Assembly: GCF_021018805.1 (NCBI RefSeq)
Contig: NC_086283.1
Location: forward strand, 16,644,162-16,708,161
DNA from: Prinia subflava
Lineage: Eukaryota; Chordata; Aves; Passeriformes; Cisticolidae
Direction of reading: 5' to 3'
DNA length: 64,000 bases
A model generated the notes under the pieces. The model saw only the letters and a program-made list of their open reading frames with translations. It was not told the DNA's origin and did no database searches. How positions within the stretch are numbered: the stretch's first letter is position 1; the number at the start of each line of letters is the position of its first letter. The position numbers and the translations under genes were made by a program. Shown piece by piece: positions 13,517 to 26,800 of the stretch.

Positions 13517-16103
13517 GCCAAACCATTAATCCCAGGGGTATTGCAATACAACCTCGGTCATCATCGCAAACCAGTTAATGACAGACCAGTTTAATCCCAT
13601 CAAACCTGGCCTTGTTTTACTACTGTCTTTATGCTACAAACTGCAAGATTACAAGCAGTAATTTTCAAATGGATTTTTCCTTTCATTGTACCAATTGCAT
13701 ACCAGGCTAGGATCACTGAAATAAATGGAAATCCAATAGCACAGAAATACAATTTATGGCACAGCAGACTCCAGAGACCTTATTTTACTCTCTTTGTCTC
13801 AATGTAACACATTGCCTGGTAGACAGCTATATACAAATACAAGAAATATGTTGCACTGTTATTTTCTTCTCTCTTTCCTTCATGGAGCTGCAGGGTGAGA
13901 CTGAAATAAGTAGATAAGCCTACCCACTTACGAACCTATATTTATCTTCCTGGATCTTACTATGAGGAATTTTAAACAAAAGAAATATCCACCAACAATA
14001 TTGTTGCTTACAGCATTCTTTATTCTAGCTTAGTAATGCCTTTTGGAAACAGATCTACATGTTTCTGGACTTCACAATTTGTCTCTGTCAGATACCAAAT
14101 TTTTCACTGCAAAATCTTTGGCTACACCTCACAGCAGCCCTTAAAACACAGTTTCCTAATTCACCATTTTTCTTCCTTTGCATGCAGCTCCTTTTAGCTT
14201 GTGTAAGTACTCCTCTGATAACTGGATTGTCATTCTACTGCTAATCTGTTCTGTTACAAAACTGATGGTTTTGCTATATTCTGCACATGTTCTGTTTAAA
14301 GACTGGCAGTATTTCAAGCCACAATTTAATTATTCTGTGTACATTATGCTTTGATAATTCTGTACTTTCAAATCTTCATGGCATGATGTATTGAAGTGAT
14401 ATATGGGTCAACATATATTTTTATCTAATCAGTCTGATATTATTCATTCCATTCAATCCCCACAATATCATTATCCATAAAAAGTCTCCACATTACCCTA
14501 AGTGGATTTTGGGGAAAAGGGTTGTTTTCTTTGCAAGATTTTTCCATTTTCCTTTTCTTCCTTTTCTTTTCTTTTCTCCATGTTCCAAAACCAGGTTCTT
14601 TGACCCCTAAGTAATACAAGTGTACTTCTATAAAAGCGTATGGGAATACCATCTATTTACATAAATATTGAGTGTTTTCTAGCAAATAAAAGGGATGAAT
14701 AATTAGAGGTTGTTTATTTATGTCCACAGGGTAAGAACAGATAGAAAAAAAGGCACAAAATACTGAAAGGCAGTACATGGACATACAGTTCCATACTCCC
14801 TCAAAGACTATGTCCATATGGAGTCATACTGAGAAAGTAAATACAATTTCTAGGACATAATCTTTTTTTTATAGCTTATTTTGTGAATAAATGGACACAT
14901 GTCATGTTCATATTAGCAACAGCTTTAATACCAGTAGTTAGTTAATTCCCCCCCAAGTCACCTCCAAAATCCATCAAAATTAAGAAACCTATGTCAAAGC
15001 ACTGCTAAAGTGCAATTGACTGGGGTATAAAAGTTAGTTAGACAATTACAGCCATTTTAAAGCTCCTGTTCCCATAGAAATTGTTTTATTTTACATGGGC
15101 TGCCTGTTGACACTCCTGTGTTTCTGCTGAGAATACTGCAATTCAAAAATAACCCAAAGCTACACACAGCTACAGCACTTACACATTTCAATCAGCCCTG
15201 ATGAGCCAAAATTGGCTTATATCACACCAACACAGATATAGAAGCATCATGCCAATGCCTCCTTTTAATATTTACTTTGAGACATTTTGTCAGGATTTAA
15301 AACACCATTTCTTGGCACCTGGGACTGATCTGAGCTGTGGAATGCTCAAGCTCTTTGCACCCTCCTCAGAAGATACAGCTTGCAGCAGCAGTGCTTGTGC
15401 AGCCATGATCTGTATAATTTCAAGGGTGAGATTGAGAGGAAAGTTGTCTCGACCCCACTCAAAAAAGTCTTGAAACTCGAACATAATGAGTTTTCAGCTG
15501 AGTCTTCTCCCTGGGCTGTTCACTGTCTTTACCAAGGAGGAGGGAACAGATGGCAGTGGTGTCGTTGGAGGCTGCGCTGTCACACGTTCTGTTATGTGAA
15601 GGAAGTGTGAGGGAACTCGAGGCAGTTGGTCCTGATAACTACATCAAAATGTGTGCAGAGCACATTTACTGAGCATTAACCCTGCTGCACACAAGCACTC
15701 TCTCGCATTGGATTGAGAATAAATTTGGATTTCCTGTCCCCAGGACTATCCCAGTGCCTTGCTGTAGGTAGATCTGCACAGTAGGGAAAGCTGTACAGAC
15801 CTTACTGCAATCACTCACGTAATAAACATTAAAAACCCTGCAAAAATAAAACAAGCAGTTTAAGACTTAAATTGTATTTCTCTTACAAAGTTTAAGGCTA
15901 TCGTTATCTGATTTCCAAACATATATCCAATTCCAAATTTTATAAGCAAGCACAGTTTATGTCAAGTCTCTCGTGGTCCACTCCAAAATCCAATAAGTGT
16001 TTGAAAGTGCAGACAAACGTCCCGTAGGTGGCAAGTCTATAAGGGATCACAAAGCAATCTTTGGACACCTACCATAATAGACCTGTCACGAGAAAATTCT
16101 TGA

Positions 16104-16180
16104 AGCATCAAAGATGTCATTAACTAGGCTAGATGCTCTTTTTGGAGCATCAAAGATGTGATTAACTAGGCTGGGTGTTC
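16104..16180. repeat. 42-bp tandem duplication
   Basis: Two adjacent units start AGCATCAAAGATGT at 16104 and 16146. The first 28 or so bases match with one C/G difference, and the ends have diverged. Confidence 0.85.
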
Positions 16181-16300
16181 CTTGTTCAACAGCTAAAGGT
16201 TACTGAAACTCTATATTTATATCCTCAGCAATTTTGTCTGACAGCCTGGTGCCCAGACAGTGAGCTGAGGTTCGTCTCTCCTTGCAGACCTTCACAATCA

Positions 16301-16340
16301 CATTTTGTTTCATTTTGTTTCATTTTGTTTCATTTTGTTA
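16301..16340. repeat. Four-copy minisatellite, unit CATTTTGTTT
   Basis: The ten-base unit occurs four times in a row; the last copy ends TTA instead of TTT. The array is otherwise perfect, so recent expansion is likely. Confidence 0.92.
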
Positions 16341-17289
16341 TCATCCCGGTCTTTATACTGTCCCTGGTACAGTCATTTTCAGAAAACTTCTGGTTATGAT
16401 TTTTATTTCTGAGAGGAAATGTTGTTTTGGCCCTGGTAATCAGCCACTGCCAGCTCTGCTGGGCCTGTTTAGCTCAATTTTCATTTTTAACATGTACACT
16501 GATACATGGGGTTTTATAGCTCTGGGTTAAGGTTTGCAAAAGAAAACATGAAGAGTGTGCTGCATCATCCTCTAAATAGAAACACCTTAAAATGTATTAG
16601 AAAATAAAATTCGGTTTTGAGGTAATGCTGTCTGGGCTACTCTGGAAAAACCACTAGATGGCACTAGAGGAAGGGCTTTTAAAAGAACTGAGCGAAATTT
16701 GCATTTAAAATATTTACGTATCCACAGACAGAGTACTAATTGCAGACTTCATTAATGCAAAAGGATTTGAGTGTTTTGAAGCCAAGCTTCATCCCACTAA
16801 TACGACGTATCCCTTTCCTACGGGAACACAACCGCTGGACACCCTCAGCCAAGAGCGCAGAGAGAAGCGATGTGACTTCCTGGCATTTAGAGTGCCATTT
16901 CAATCGCACTTGTCTATTTTGGTTCTGTCTGTGCCTCTAGTAGGACGCGAGTACATTTCCAGTGCCAAACGGCGGCCAGCCCCGCACAGCACCACCTGCA
17001 GCAAGCCGCGCCACTGCCCTGTGCTGCCGTAGGCGCAACAGGGAAAAGCACGCAGCACGGAAGACTTTCTGTGCCCCAAACTTTAATTTATCATGTAAGT
17101 AAAGCTGCAGTAGTTCCCATGCAAAGCCCACCGAGGTACAGCTTCTCGCTCAAAGCAGTCTGATGCGCCAGGGGCAGCTACCCTCGTGCACAGCCCCAAA
17201 CTCTGCTGAAACAGGACAGCAGCCTGAGGGTGAAACCAAAGGGGGAAAAAACGGGAAGAGAAAAAGGGCCAAGGGCCACTGTGGCGACC

Positions 17290-17696
17290 GCTCCTGTCTC
17301 ATGGCGCACCCACTGCCCTCAGGGCCCGCCCAGAGGCGGGAAAACCCGCCCCGCCCCTCCCCCGCCCCCGCCCCGCCCCGCCCACTGCCCGCGCTGCTCC
17401 GCCCTCCACAGGAAAGGCTCCCCATTGGCTCCGCTGCTCCCCGCGTGACCCACCGCGGCTCGTCTTACTGGCTACAGCTCGGGGTCAAGGGGTGGGGCCG
17501 GCCGGGCGGAAGCTGTGGTAGCGGGCGGGGTTTCCGGTGCTGTGCGCGCGCCGAGGCCCGGGACGGTCGCGGCGGCCGCGCGGGGTGCGGGGCTGTCCGC
17601 GCGCGCTGCCGCCGCCGAAGGGGCGGGCCGGGCCGCGCGCGCCTCGGGCGGCGGCGGAAGCGGCGCGGGTGCCTGAGGGGCAGGGAGCGGGGCAGG
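17290..17696 (+). promoter_or_regulatory. HTATSF1: HTATSF1 CpG-island promoter and 5' UTR
   Basis: GC content and CpG density rise sharply here, unlike the AT-rich flanks. The region contains a dense cluster of GC boxes (CCCCGCCCC-type, about 17345-17385) fitting SP/KLF factors, an inverted CCAAT box ATTGG at 17424-17428, further GGGGCGG-like sites, and an ETS-like TTTCCGGT near 17531. There is no TATA box, as expected for a housekeeping promoter. The start site is probably between the CCAAT box and about 17600. The ATG at 17697 has A at -3. Confidence 0.75.
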
Positions 17697-17873
17697 ATGA
17701 GCGGCGGGGACGGAAACGAGGAGTTCTACCGGCAGCTGCAGCTCCAGCAGCAGTACGAGGCCAAGCCAGCCGAGGGCGAAGGCGAGGGAGAGTCCGACCC
17801 CTTTACCTACGTGGACCCGGCGGACGGGGCGGCCTACGAGTGGGACCTGGAGAAGAAGGCCTGGTTCCCCAAG
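17697..17873 (+). CDS. HTATSF1: HTATSF1 coding exon 1
   Basis: Encodes residues 1-59: an acidic, Gln-rich N-terminus ending in the conserved W-F-P-K block. Donor gtgggt, phase 0. Confidence 0.93.
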
Positions 17874-20800
17874 GTGGGTACGCGGGAGTCCCGCGGAAGG
17901 GCGAGAAGAAGGAGCAAGTGATGCCGGGTGTCGTCGCTACGGGGCATTCAGCCCCGTCGTGTCTGCTGCGAGGTCCCAGCAGCACCAAAACACACCTTTT
18001 TACAGGCAAAATCACGGTGTCGTCTCCGTCTTTGACCGGCTGCGCTGTTGTGAGGAGCTGTACGTTGGCTGTTCGCCTTGGCGGAGAATCTGTAGAGTTG
18101 CTCGGGCCTGGGATGAAGTCACTGTTATATTTGTGGATGTTAATCGGAGATGCCTGGGATGTGTTTAAGTCTTTGTCGCAGTTGCTGTGGTGGTCTCTTT
18201 GTGGGCAGTGTAGAAATGAATTAGTATGTTATAAGGTGTAGATGAAAATAGAGAAGTATTATGACTCTTTTATTGTTATCTGAAAATGATGTAAAATAAA
18301 AGATGTGTTATTCCATCTCCTTAAGTCTTACAAGTGCAATTGAAAAATAAGTGTATTTCTCTTAGTGACATTTCTCAGCATGGAAATACATTACAGCTTC
18401 TAATTATTAACTGCTTTAAGTATAAAATATTATCTTACTATAATAACATAGCTCGTCAAGGAGAGAATGAACATAAATTTAACCGCTCTGCAGGTGAAAC
18501 AGTAGATTTGTTATCATATAGCAATGAACAAGGGCAATTACTTAATTTAATATTAAGACATTTTATGGCATCTACTTGATGGATGTAATGTGCCATTTCT
18601 AGTTTGTGACTGTGAATTCATTGCAATTCAGAGAATCTGAGTGAGAATGAAGCCTGTAGTGCCAAGTTTGAATGTGTGTGAACCTAGGAAGGTGTCTGTA
18701 GAGCAGATGGCTTTTGGGAGGGTAAAATCCAGATTCACAAAGTGGAGCGGTGGAGAAATGAGTATTCCTGGCTCCCTTTGGGGTCCTATATCCAGTAAGA
18801 ACAGTAATTTGTAAAATTATTTTTCTTGTTTTGCTCCCATTTCTTCCCTTTCTCACCTCTCTTGAAATGTGTCTCTTGTCTGTTGCATTTGTCTTTCCTA
18901 AGTGCTTTTCTTACCTGTTCTGTCTTGGAGAGGAGATAACATTAAGGGTTGGAGAGGTTAAATAGGAGCAGAAAAGATCATTAGTAAATATGATGTAGAA
19001 TAGAAATTAGTGACCAATCCATGGCCCACAGTGCTGCACAAAGATTCTTTACCCAGCTGGATGCCACTGAGTTTTTCTTTTGGCTGATGATTACTGCTAG
19101 AATTTTTTATCCACATAAACTGAGGAGACTGTTGTAACCAGAAGCTGTACTTCTTTCTCCACGGGCAGTAATGAAATTTTGATTTCTGTTTCTTGACATG
19201 AAATGTCAAGAAAGAAGATGAAAATATTCTGACTGGTCTAAGTAATCACTATGTACAGACTGGCATTGCACTGTTGCTCTGCTTTAGGAATACAGTGTCT
19301 GCTGAACTTCCACCAAAGCATATTTCAAAGCAGTGCAGAAGTGAATGATATCGTCTAACAGCATTCCCCAGAAAAATTTGGAGACAATAAAATATTTAAT
19401 AGAAGCTATTGTAACATTGTTTATTAGTTTTTTTATTTCAGTGGTACTGTATTGATCAATACCAACTTTTTTAGTGCTTCACAGACATAGCAGAAAATAA
19501 CATGTGGAATTCATTGGCTTCTTGCATCACTTGCTGTGAAAATAGGGATGTACACAGGGTATCTGTTCTTCATTCGGTTAATCTATTCCTTTCCATTTCA
19601 GTGGGACCCGCAGTTAATTACACTCTCACATGTCCTGTGGTATTGTGTTTCATTTCCTATAAGCTTAATCACCCCAAACTGCGTGACTGGGTGGGTGTGT
19701 AGGTAGGACTGATGTTCGTGATGTTCTCCACCAGTACTGGATTGAAGTCCCCAGTAAGCAGTTCTGTGACTGCCTGTTTCTCGTGCTGCCATGGTATGAC
19801 AGAAGTTCAAATAAAATCCTTCATACGTATGTAAACTCCTCTGTGCTTGGAAAAAGATATTTTAAGGCCAAGTAATGGTTATATGGTAGGATGATAGCAT
19901 TTTATGCAAAAAACATCTTTGTTACTGAGTGGCAAAATTTGATAGTCCATGGTAGATAATTTGCTAAGAGTAAATGGAGGTTTACACAGAATGCAGTTCC
20001 CCCAGAAGCTGGAAGATAATCCTGTTGCAGGTTTAATCACTAATTTACCAGGAGGTTTTCTGATGGAAATTAATAATGCTGTTCACCAGCAAGTCTAGAA
20101 GCTTCTTAATCCTCTGGATCTCATCAACTGTGGCACTAAGGATTTGCAAAGATGGCTAAGGTCAAAGATAATGAACCTGATGAGAGCAGAGTCTTCTTGT
20201 TTTTCACTAAATATGGTTGTACTTTGTCTTGATGCTGTGTTATGTCATACCTGTAAGAGCAGCCATTTACGCTATTTATTGAGGTGTGTGGCAAATCTTG
20301 TTTAGCCTAAGAGCTATTTTGTACTAACCTTTAAAGTTAGAGGGCCCCATGGCCTCTTCATTATTCCTGAGCAGCTTGGTGCTGGCAATTTTGCATTTCT
20401 GATTTGTCATAATGAAATTCTAGAGTTGAAATATCAAGCTTCGAGTCACTATGGAAGATAATAGATTACATTTTCATCATTAACACTTGGAATTACTCTC
20501 TTACAATAGCTTGATAGCTGTAAGTTTTGTTTCGTTTTGAATACAGATGAAGCAAGTGCAGCAAAGGTTAGAGTCAGATAAAATTTTCAAAGGTTGAGGC
20601 TCAGTTTCGAGAAAAAAATATTTCCGAGTGTGCAACTTCAGAAAATACTTTATAATGTGAGGATGCTGACAAATGCAGCTATGATGTCTCTTTTGCATGC
20701 AATTGCTAGTGGCTGGAGGTACTGGGTGGAATTTGTGGGGTTGTTTTATTTATTTATTTATTTGGACTTCTAAAATGTAGGCATTGGCCAATATTATACT

Positions 20801-23800
20801 TTATCTAAATATAGTCTCTCTCTGTAAAAGAGTAAACTAATTCTTTATCTATTCATAGGATAGAAAGTAAATTTATTTATTTATTTGTTAATAATTATTA
20901 CTACTGCCTTAGAAACAATGTGTTAAAATGCACTTCTGCTTAAGTGCAATATGTACGACCTGTCAAGACAAATATATGTCATCTCTGGAACTGAGTCCAT
21001 GAAAAGGCAGATGCCTGCAAATGTCAGTCTGTGGATAATCTGTTGGCTTACCATCAGTATCACTTTATCCCTTCACCATGGCTAGGAGTGCTTGGTTTCT
21101 GTCCTTCAGGCAGATCCAAGTCACATGGGAAGCAGAAAGTTTTGTTTGAAAAATGACAGAACTTGTGAAGTGTTTGTGTAATAGCTACATACACTGTATG
21201 GAATTTGTGTCTTGGTCTACTTCAGGTGATATCTGAACTGATTATTCCTGTTATGTGTCTGACTTTGCAAAGATCATTAAAAGGTTTCAAAATACTGTTA
21301 TTTTCTATGTTGCCAAATTAGAAAATGATCGTCACCTAACTAACGTTAAAATACAAACCTGAATTTATAGTTCTTTGAAAATTTATATTTGTTTTCATTA
21401 TTTCTCTTCAGATAACAGAAGATTTCCTGGCAACCTATCATGCCAACTATGGCTTCAATGCAGATGAGACAGATACTTCATCTGCTTCTGGTACAGCCAC
21501 TGAAAGTAAGCAACCAGTAAGTTCTAAGACATCAGGAACACAACCATCAGCAAATGAGACAGGACAAAAACAAACAGATCCGAAACAAAAATCGGAAAAA
21601 CGGAAGCTAGAGCCAGGTAAGTAAAGCACTTCCTTCTGTGTAGGCTGTGATCTGTATTGTACTGAGGGAAAACTGGCAGTTGATCATTATCTGGTACAGC
21701 AAAGACAAGGTTGTGCTGGTAATTTGTAGAATGGTTCTAAAATTGTGTGGTGCTTCATAAGTATCCTCCTGAATCTGTATACAAGAGGGAAAAAGCAAAA
21801 TATGGCATGTTCAGAGCTTCTCTTTGAGCAAGCAGAAATTCTTATAAAATCTGGTGGAATATCAACATGTATACTCTTGTGTTTACTATATTACCATAAC
21901 TGAATTAAATTCTTGTGTTTAGGGTGGTTTCATGTTGAAGAAGACAGAAACACAAATGTTTATGTGACAGGTAAGTAGTAGTGTTTATTTATGTATTTTG
22001 AGCTAAAGATAGTAAAAGAGACTCATATATGCCTCTAATATTGTCTAGTCTGTCACTTGCAGACTGCTTAATGTTTCTGACTGCGTAATGTCTTTGTGAC
22101 CTTTAAATTGCCAATATGGGAAAGAAGTAGAATGGATGTATTCCGTGCTTTTATCTGTTAAGTGGGGCATTCTGTGAGGTGTGTCAGCCAAGTCTCTAAT
22201 TTATTCTTTTATAGGAAATATAATTTCTGCAGGCTTTTAAGGGATAAGATAATGACAAGTTTATGATGAAATAGTGGATTAACTGTACACATCACTTAAT
22301 CTACAATTTTCATTTGCTTTAATAAATAATTCTAAGGAAGAAGAATGAAACAGTAAAAAAAAATTGAGAACAGAGTGAGAAAGCAATGTGAAAGCTCAAA
22401 TGAAATTATCCATGCACTTACGGTGTTTTTCTACCTCTTTTGGATGGAGGGATGCAATCTCTAGGTCATATACTTTGGTGCACTTGGTGGTTGTGAGCAG
22501 TCTCAGGGGTGCACAGACTTGCATTTTCAAAAATCTTCATGCAGGCCAAACTAGCATGGGACATCCACATCATTTTCTCATCCCTTTTGGCTTTTTTCTT
22601 ATCCTCAATTCAGAGTTCAGATCTTAAAATCTCTATGCATTATCAGTTACTCTTTTTATTGAATTAATGAGTGGAGAAAACAGTTGTCTGTTTATAGGTC
22701 ATGTTCTTAATGTTGGGGTTTTTTGTCTCTCATAATTAGAAGTGCAGTGGAACTTAGAGCTTGGGCAGAAGAGTTACATTTGCAGGGGCCTTTGTGTCCT
22801 CTGCAGTGTTGATGACGTGTGACAATAAATCTCTAGGTGTGCATATTAGGGAGCACAGAGATCTTTCTGTGCAGTACACCTTTCTGTGCATTACAAAGTA
22901 CAAGGATTTTCAAAATACTGGTATGAAATAAATGCTTAGAAGGTATTTCTAACCCAGGGGCAGTGGTTTCTTGCAGTGTATGTAAAATGTTATGCTTTAT
23001 TTTTGATATCTGTTGTTTAAAGAAGCACTATGGGAAGATTTGTTCTAATGAGTTGTTTGGTTTTTTGTTTTTTTTTTAATTGGACCATATTTAAGCCTTC
23101 TGTTTGGATTTATTTTGCAGGTTTACCTCCAGACATCACAAAAGATGAATTTGTACAAGTCATGTCAAAATGTGGTATCATCATGCGAGATCCTCAGACA
23201 GAAGAACACAAAATCAAACTGTACAAAGATAAGGAAGGCAATCTTAAAGGAGATGGCCTCTGTTGTTATCTGAAGGTCAGTGGTGCACTGAAATGCGTTT
23301 TTTTCCATCCCATCGACGGCACATACGGCCATTGTTTTGGGATCACATTCAGGAGATTCTTAAAAATCTAAAGTACAACTTGGAACATAGGTATCTGTAT
23401 TAAAGATTTACTCCAGAAATGCCCATTTACTTCATTTGTTTCCTCTTATCCAGCCTCACGCTCTGCCTGGAAATGGCCAGAATACCTGCTGAACTTGTCT
23501 CTGCATGTTCCTGTCTTGGGTGCCTTAGATTATGGGCTGAAATGGGAGGCTTCTCACCTTTTACTTAGAAAATATGCCACTGTGTAACCAAGAGTACAGA
23601 AATAACAAGCCAGGAAGGAACATACTGTAGTCCTGTATTTACAGCATTTAATTGGGAACTGATTTGGTTCAGAGCTGTGCTTTCATTCTTTATTAAGCTA
23701 TAAAAGCTTAGGCTGCAATACGGTTTCCTTACATGTTTCACTTGTGAATCATTTGTAAAGTTGGTGATTGCAAGTGCAGCCAGCTTTAGTTCTGCAAGAG

Positions 23801-26800
23801 GTACCAGGCAGTACTAAATTAAATGGCAGTACTAAATCTTAGGCCATGCTATTTTTGTAATTGTAGTAGTTAGGGCTGTGGAGTGCACCAGCATAAATAC
23901 TGTCTGCACTCTAAAGGACTTCTAGGAACACATTAAAAATTACTTAAGAGTCTCAACATACACTCTTCTTGGAAAAGTGATACAAGTTTTATAGGAAATC
24001 CCCAGAAAACTTTTTATTCTTGCTTTTAAGTTCATCAGCTTGCTTGGATATTGCAGTTTAGTGTCTATGACATATTTGAATGAAATATATGCAGCTGCTT
24101 TTGGATGTATTAATCAATTACAACAGAAGTGAAGAATTATTGGATTTTGATCAAGAAAACAGTGCCAGCTGTGTGTCAGAAGACAGCATTGTGGTTTTCA
24201 GTGACAGGGACTTGATTCTTGGCACAGTACACTTAATGACATGTTATTGGAATACAATTTGATTTCGCCATGTGCTTTAAAGTTTGGGCTGTTTTATCTT
24301 CCAATAGAGAGAATCGGTTCAACTTGCTTTGAGGCTTTTGGATGAAGCAGAAATCCGAGGCTATAAATTGCATGTGGAAGTTGCAAAGTTCCAACTGAAG
24401 GGGGAGTATGATGCAAGCAAAAAGAAGAAGAAATGTAAAGACTACAAGAAGAAGTTGTCACAACAGCAGAAGTTTGTATTTTTTATTTCAGTAAAATATT
24501 GCTTGAATTCTAAGTGCTATTAGTAAAAGTGCTTTCTTTCAAATACAGTGCTAAGTTTTGCAAAAATGAAAGTCTTGTCTGACAGTGCAATAGCTTAACT
24601 ATTGCATGTTTGAAGGGGACTAACTCCTAGATTAAATGTTGATATAATGAACTTCTTTCTGATTCACACATTAAACAATACATAAGGAGCAATGATGCCT
24701 CCAGATGTAGAAGAAAATGTTACAGCTCTGGGGAAAGAAAAGGCTCTCTTCCCCTTCAGCGGATAAGTGCATGTGAGTCTTGTCGCAGTATCTGGGCTTA
24801 CTGCTGGAAGGGCATAACACTCTGGCTGCTCACGTATGTTTAGTGCCATACTGCAGAAGTTGCAAAGGGCAAGAAAATAACTGATGGCTGCCACAGGAGC
24901 AAATGCTAAAATATCTCTGTAGATTCCCCCAGACATCTCTCTCTGCTATAAAATATACTAGGTTTTGAGTTGTACCTTGATTCATTTCTTTTGTCACTTA
25001 AAATTCGTTCTTCTATCTTTTGGAACCAAGAAGACGCAGATTAAAGAAGAAAAAAGTTTGAATACTTTTGATATTTCAATGAAAGCAGCAATCCACTAAG
25101 CATTGTAAATAGTAATGCAGAAATGTTTTCCCATAGTTAAGGGGAGCAGAGGCTACTTGATATCTTATCAATTAAATACAGAAATATATCTGCCCCAAAG
25201 ATACATTGATGGTTCTTGCAGTAAGAAGTCTCCAGTGTGTAGGCATGTGTAGGAAAATTATGAAATTGTGTTTGACTGAAATTTGTGTGAGTAAAAGGAC
25301 TGTGTTTCTTTTGAGCTGATTTACTGGTATAACTGCTCTCATTGGAAATCCAAGTTTTCTTCAGCTAAAGTAGCAGGTACAAGAAGAAACTTAAGATTTC
25401 CCCACCCCAGTGTATGATCTTGAGATTTAAAAGTGTAAGTAAACGTGTGGGGTTTTTTGTAATAGGATATGAAATAGGCATTTCTACAAGAAGTAAGATT
25501 TGCTGTGAGAAGGCAAAGACCTAGAACAGATGTGCTGGGTTACATGACTAGTTGGTGTTAGTGGCTCTACACTAGGAAACAAAATACATCTTGTAGTAAT
25601 GCCTGTGTAAGAGATGAAGTGTTTTTACATGTTCTTAAAAAAATACCCAGTTAAATTTTACCTAGGGGAGTTAGTGGATCTTCTTTTTTTACAGAATAAG
25701 TTAGGAAAAAAATGGTAAAATACTGACGTTTTAGTTGCACTGGAAAACAGCTGGTTCCTTTATCTGAGTTGATATTAGGAAGGAATTAGTATTTCATAAA
25801 TACTTTGTCAGTTTTAAAAAATACTTTACTTTGAAAAACTACGTATATTCACTCTAGGAGATTTCCAGTACCCTAAAACCTCAAATGTTTTGTAGCAGTA
25901 GTAAACCTGGGTGTTTTTTAGATAAATAACTCAACTCTTTGTGTCAAAATATATGTTAATATTTTGCAAAAAATGCCAAATTAATGATTTTTTTCTCAAC
26001 AAATACTTGTAGAAACTGAAGAGAGGCGCAACAATATCTTCTTACTGTTGCTTCATTTCATTAGACAGCTGGATTGGAGGCCGGAGAAGAAAGATGGAGC
26101 AACTCGAATGCGGCATGAACGCATCGTTATTATCAGGAATATGTTTCACCCCAAGGACTTTGAGGTAGGAAAATGCAGTTTGCTTCTGTAGATTGTGCTG
26201 TTAGGAGTTAACACATCTGAACTTTCTGCCATACAAATTGTAGCAAAATTCTAAGATACAAATAAAATTAAACTTACTGTTTGGGAAGGATGTTCTCCTG
26301 TGCCAAACATCTGCTTTAAATTCATTCATTTCTCTCCAAAAGCAAGAAAAAGATGTTGGAAAGAACGTATTTTTCAAGTCAGGGTTTTTCACTGTCTGAA
26401 AAACTTATATATCTGACAATATTCCTTCCTGGGGTGGAAAGAGGAGTAAACAGCAGTAATGGTTGGAATAGAGAAACAAGCACATAATAGCTTTATTAAA
26501 AAGTATTGAGTTTATTAAATTAAGTTTATATTAAATTCATCATATAAGAGCTGTCTGCCACTCCCATGTGCCTTTGAAAATGCAGTATAACAGCACTCAA
26601 TTTATGGACCTTTAACAGATTGACAGATGTGTACCACTGGTGATGGAGCAAAAATAAAGCTGAGAGAAGTGAGTGCTTGTGTTTAATTAATGCTGTGTAA
26701 TTGCTTTGTAGGAGGACCCTTTAGTGCTAAATGAGATAAGAGAAGATCTGCGGACTGAATGTGAGAAGTTTGGTCAAGTAAAGAAGGTTCTCATATTTGA

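Larger units (their letters stand above)
11832..17280. other. BRS3 3' flank and BRS3-HTATSF1 intergenic region
   Basis: The first part should be BRS3 3' UTR, but the first AATAAA is only at 13511-13516, so the transcript end is unclear. The rest is unremarkable AT-rich DNA with a 42-bp tandem duplication at 16104-16180 and a 10-bp-unit minisatellite at 16301-16340. No exon is supported. Confidence 0.55.

Noticed and set aside
23276..23371. Extension of HTATSF1 exon 4 to the open-frame end
   Set aside because: The frame continues past the donor, but the residues stop matching human HTATSF1 exactly at 23275 and resume at 24308.
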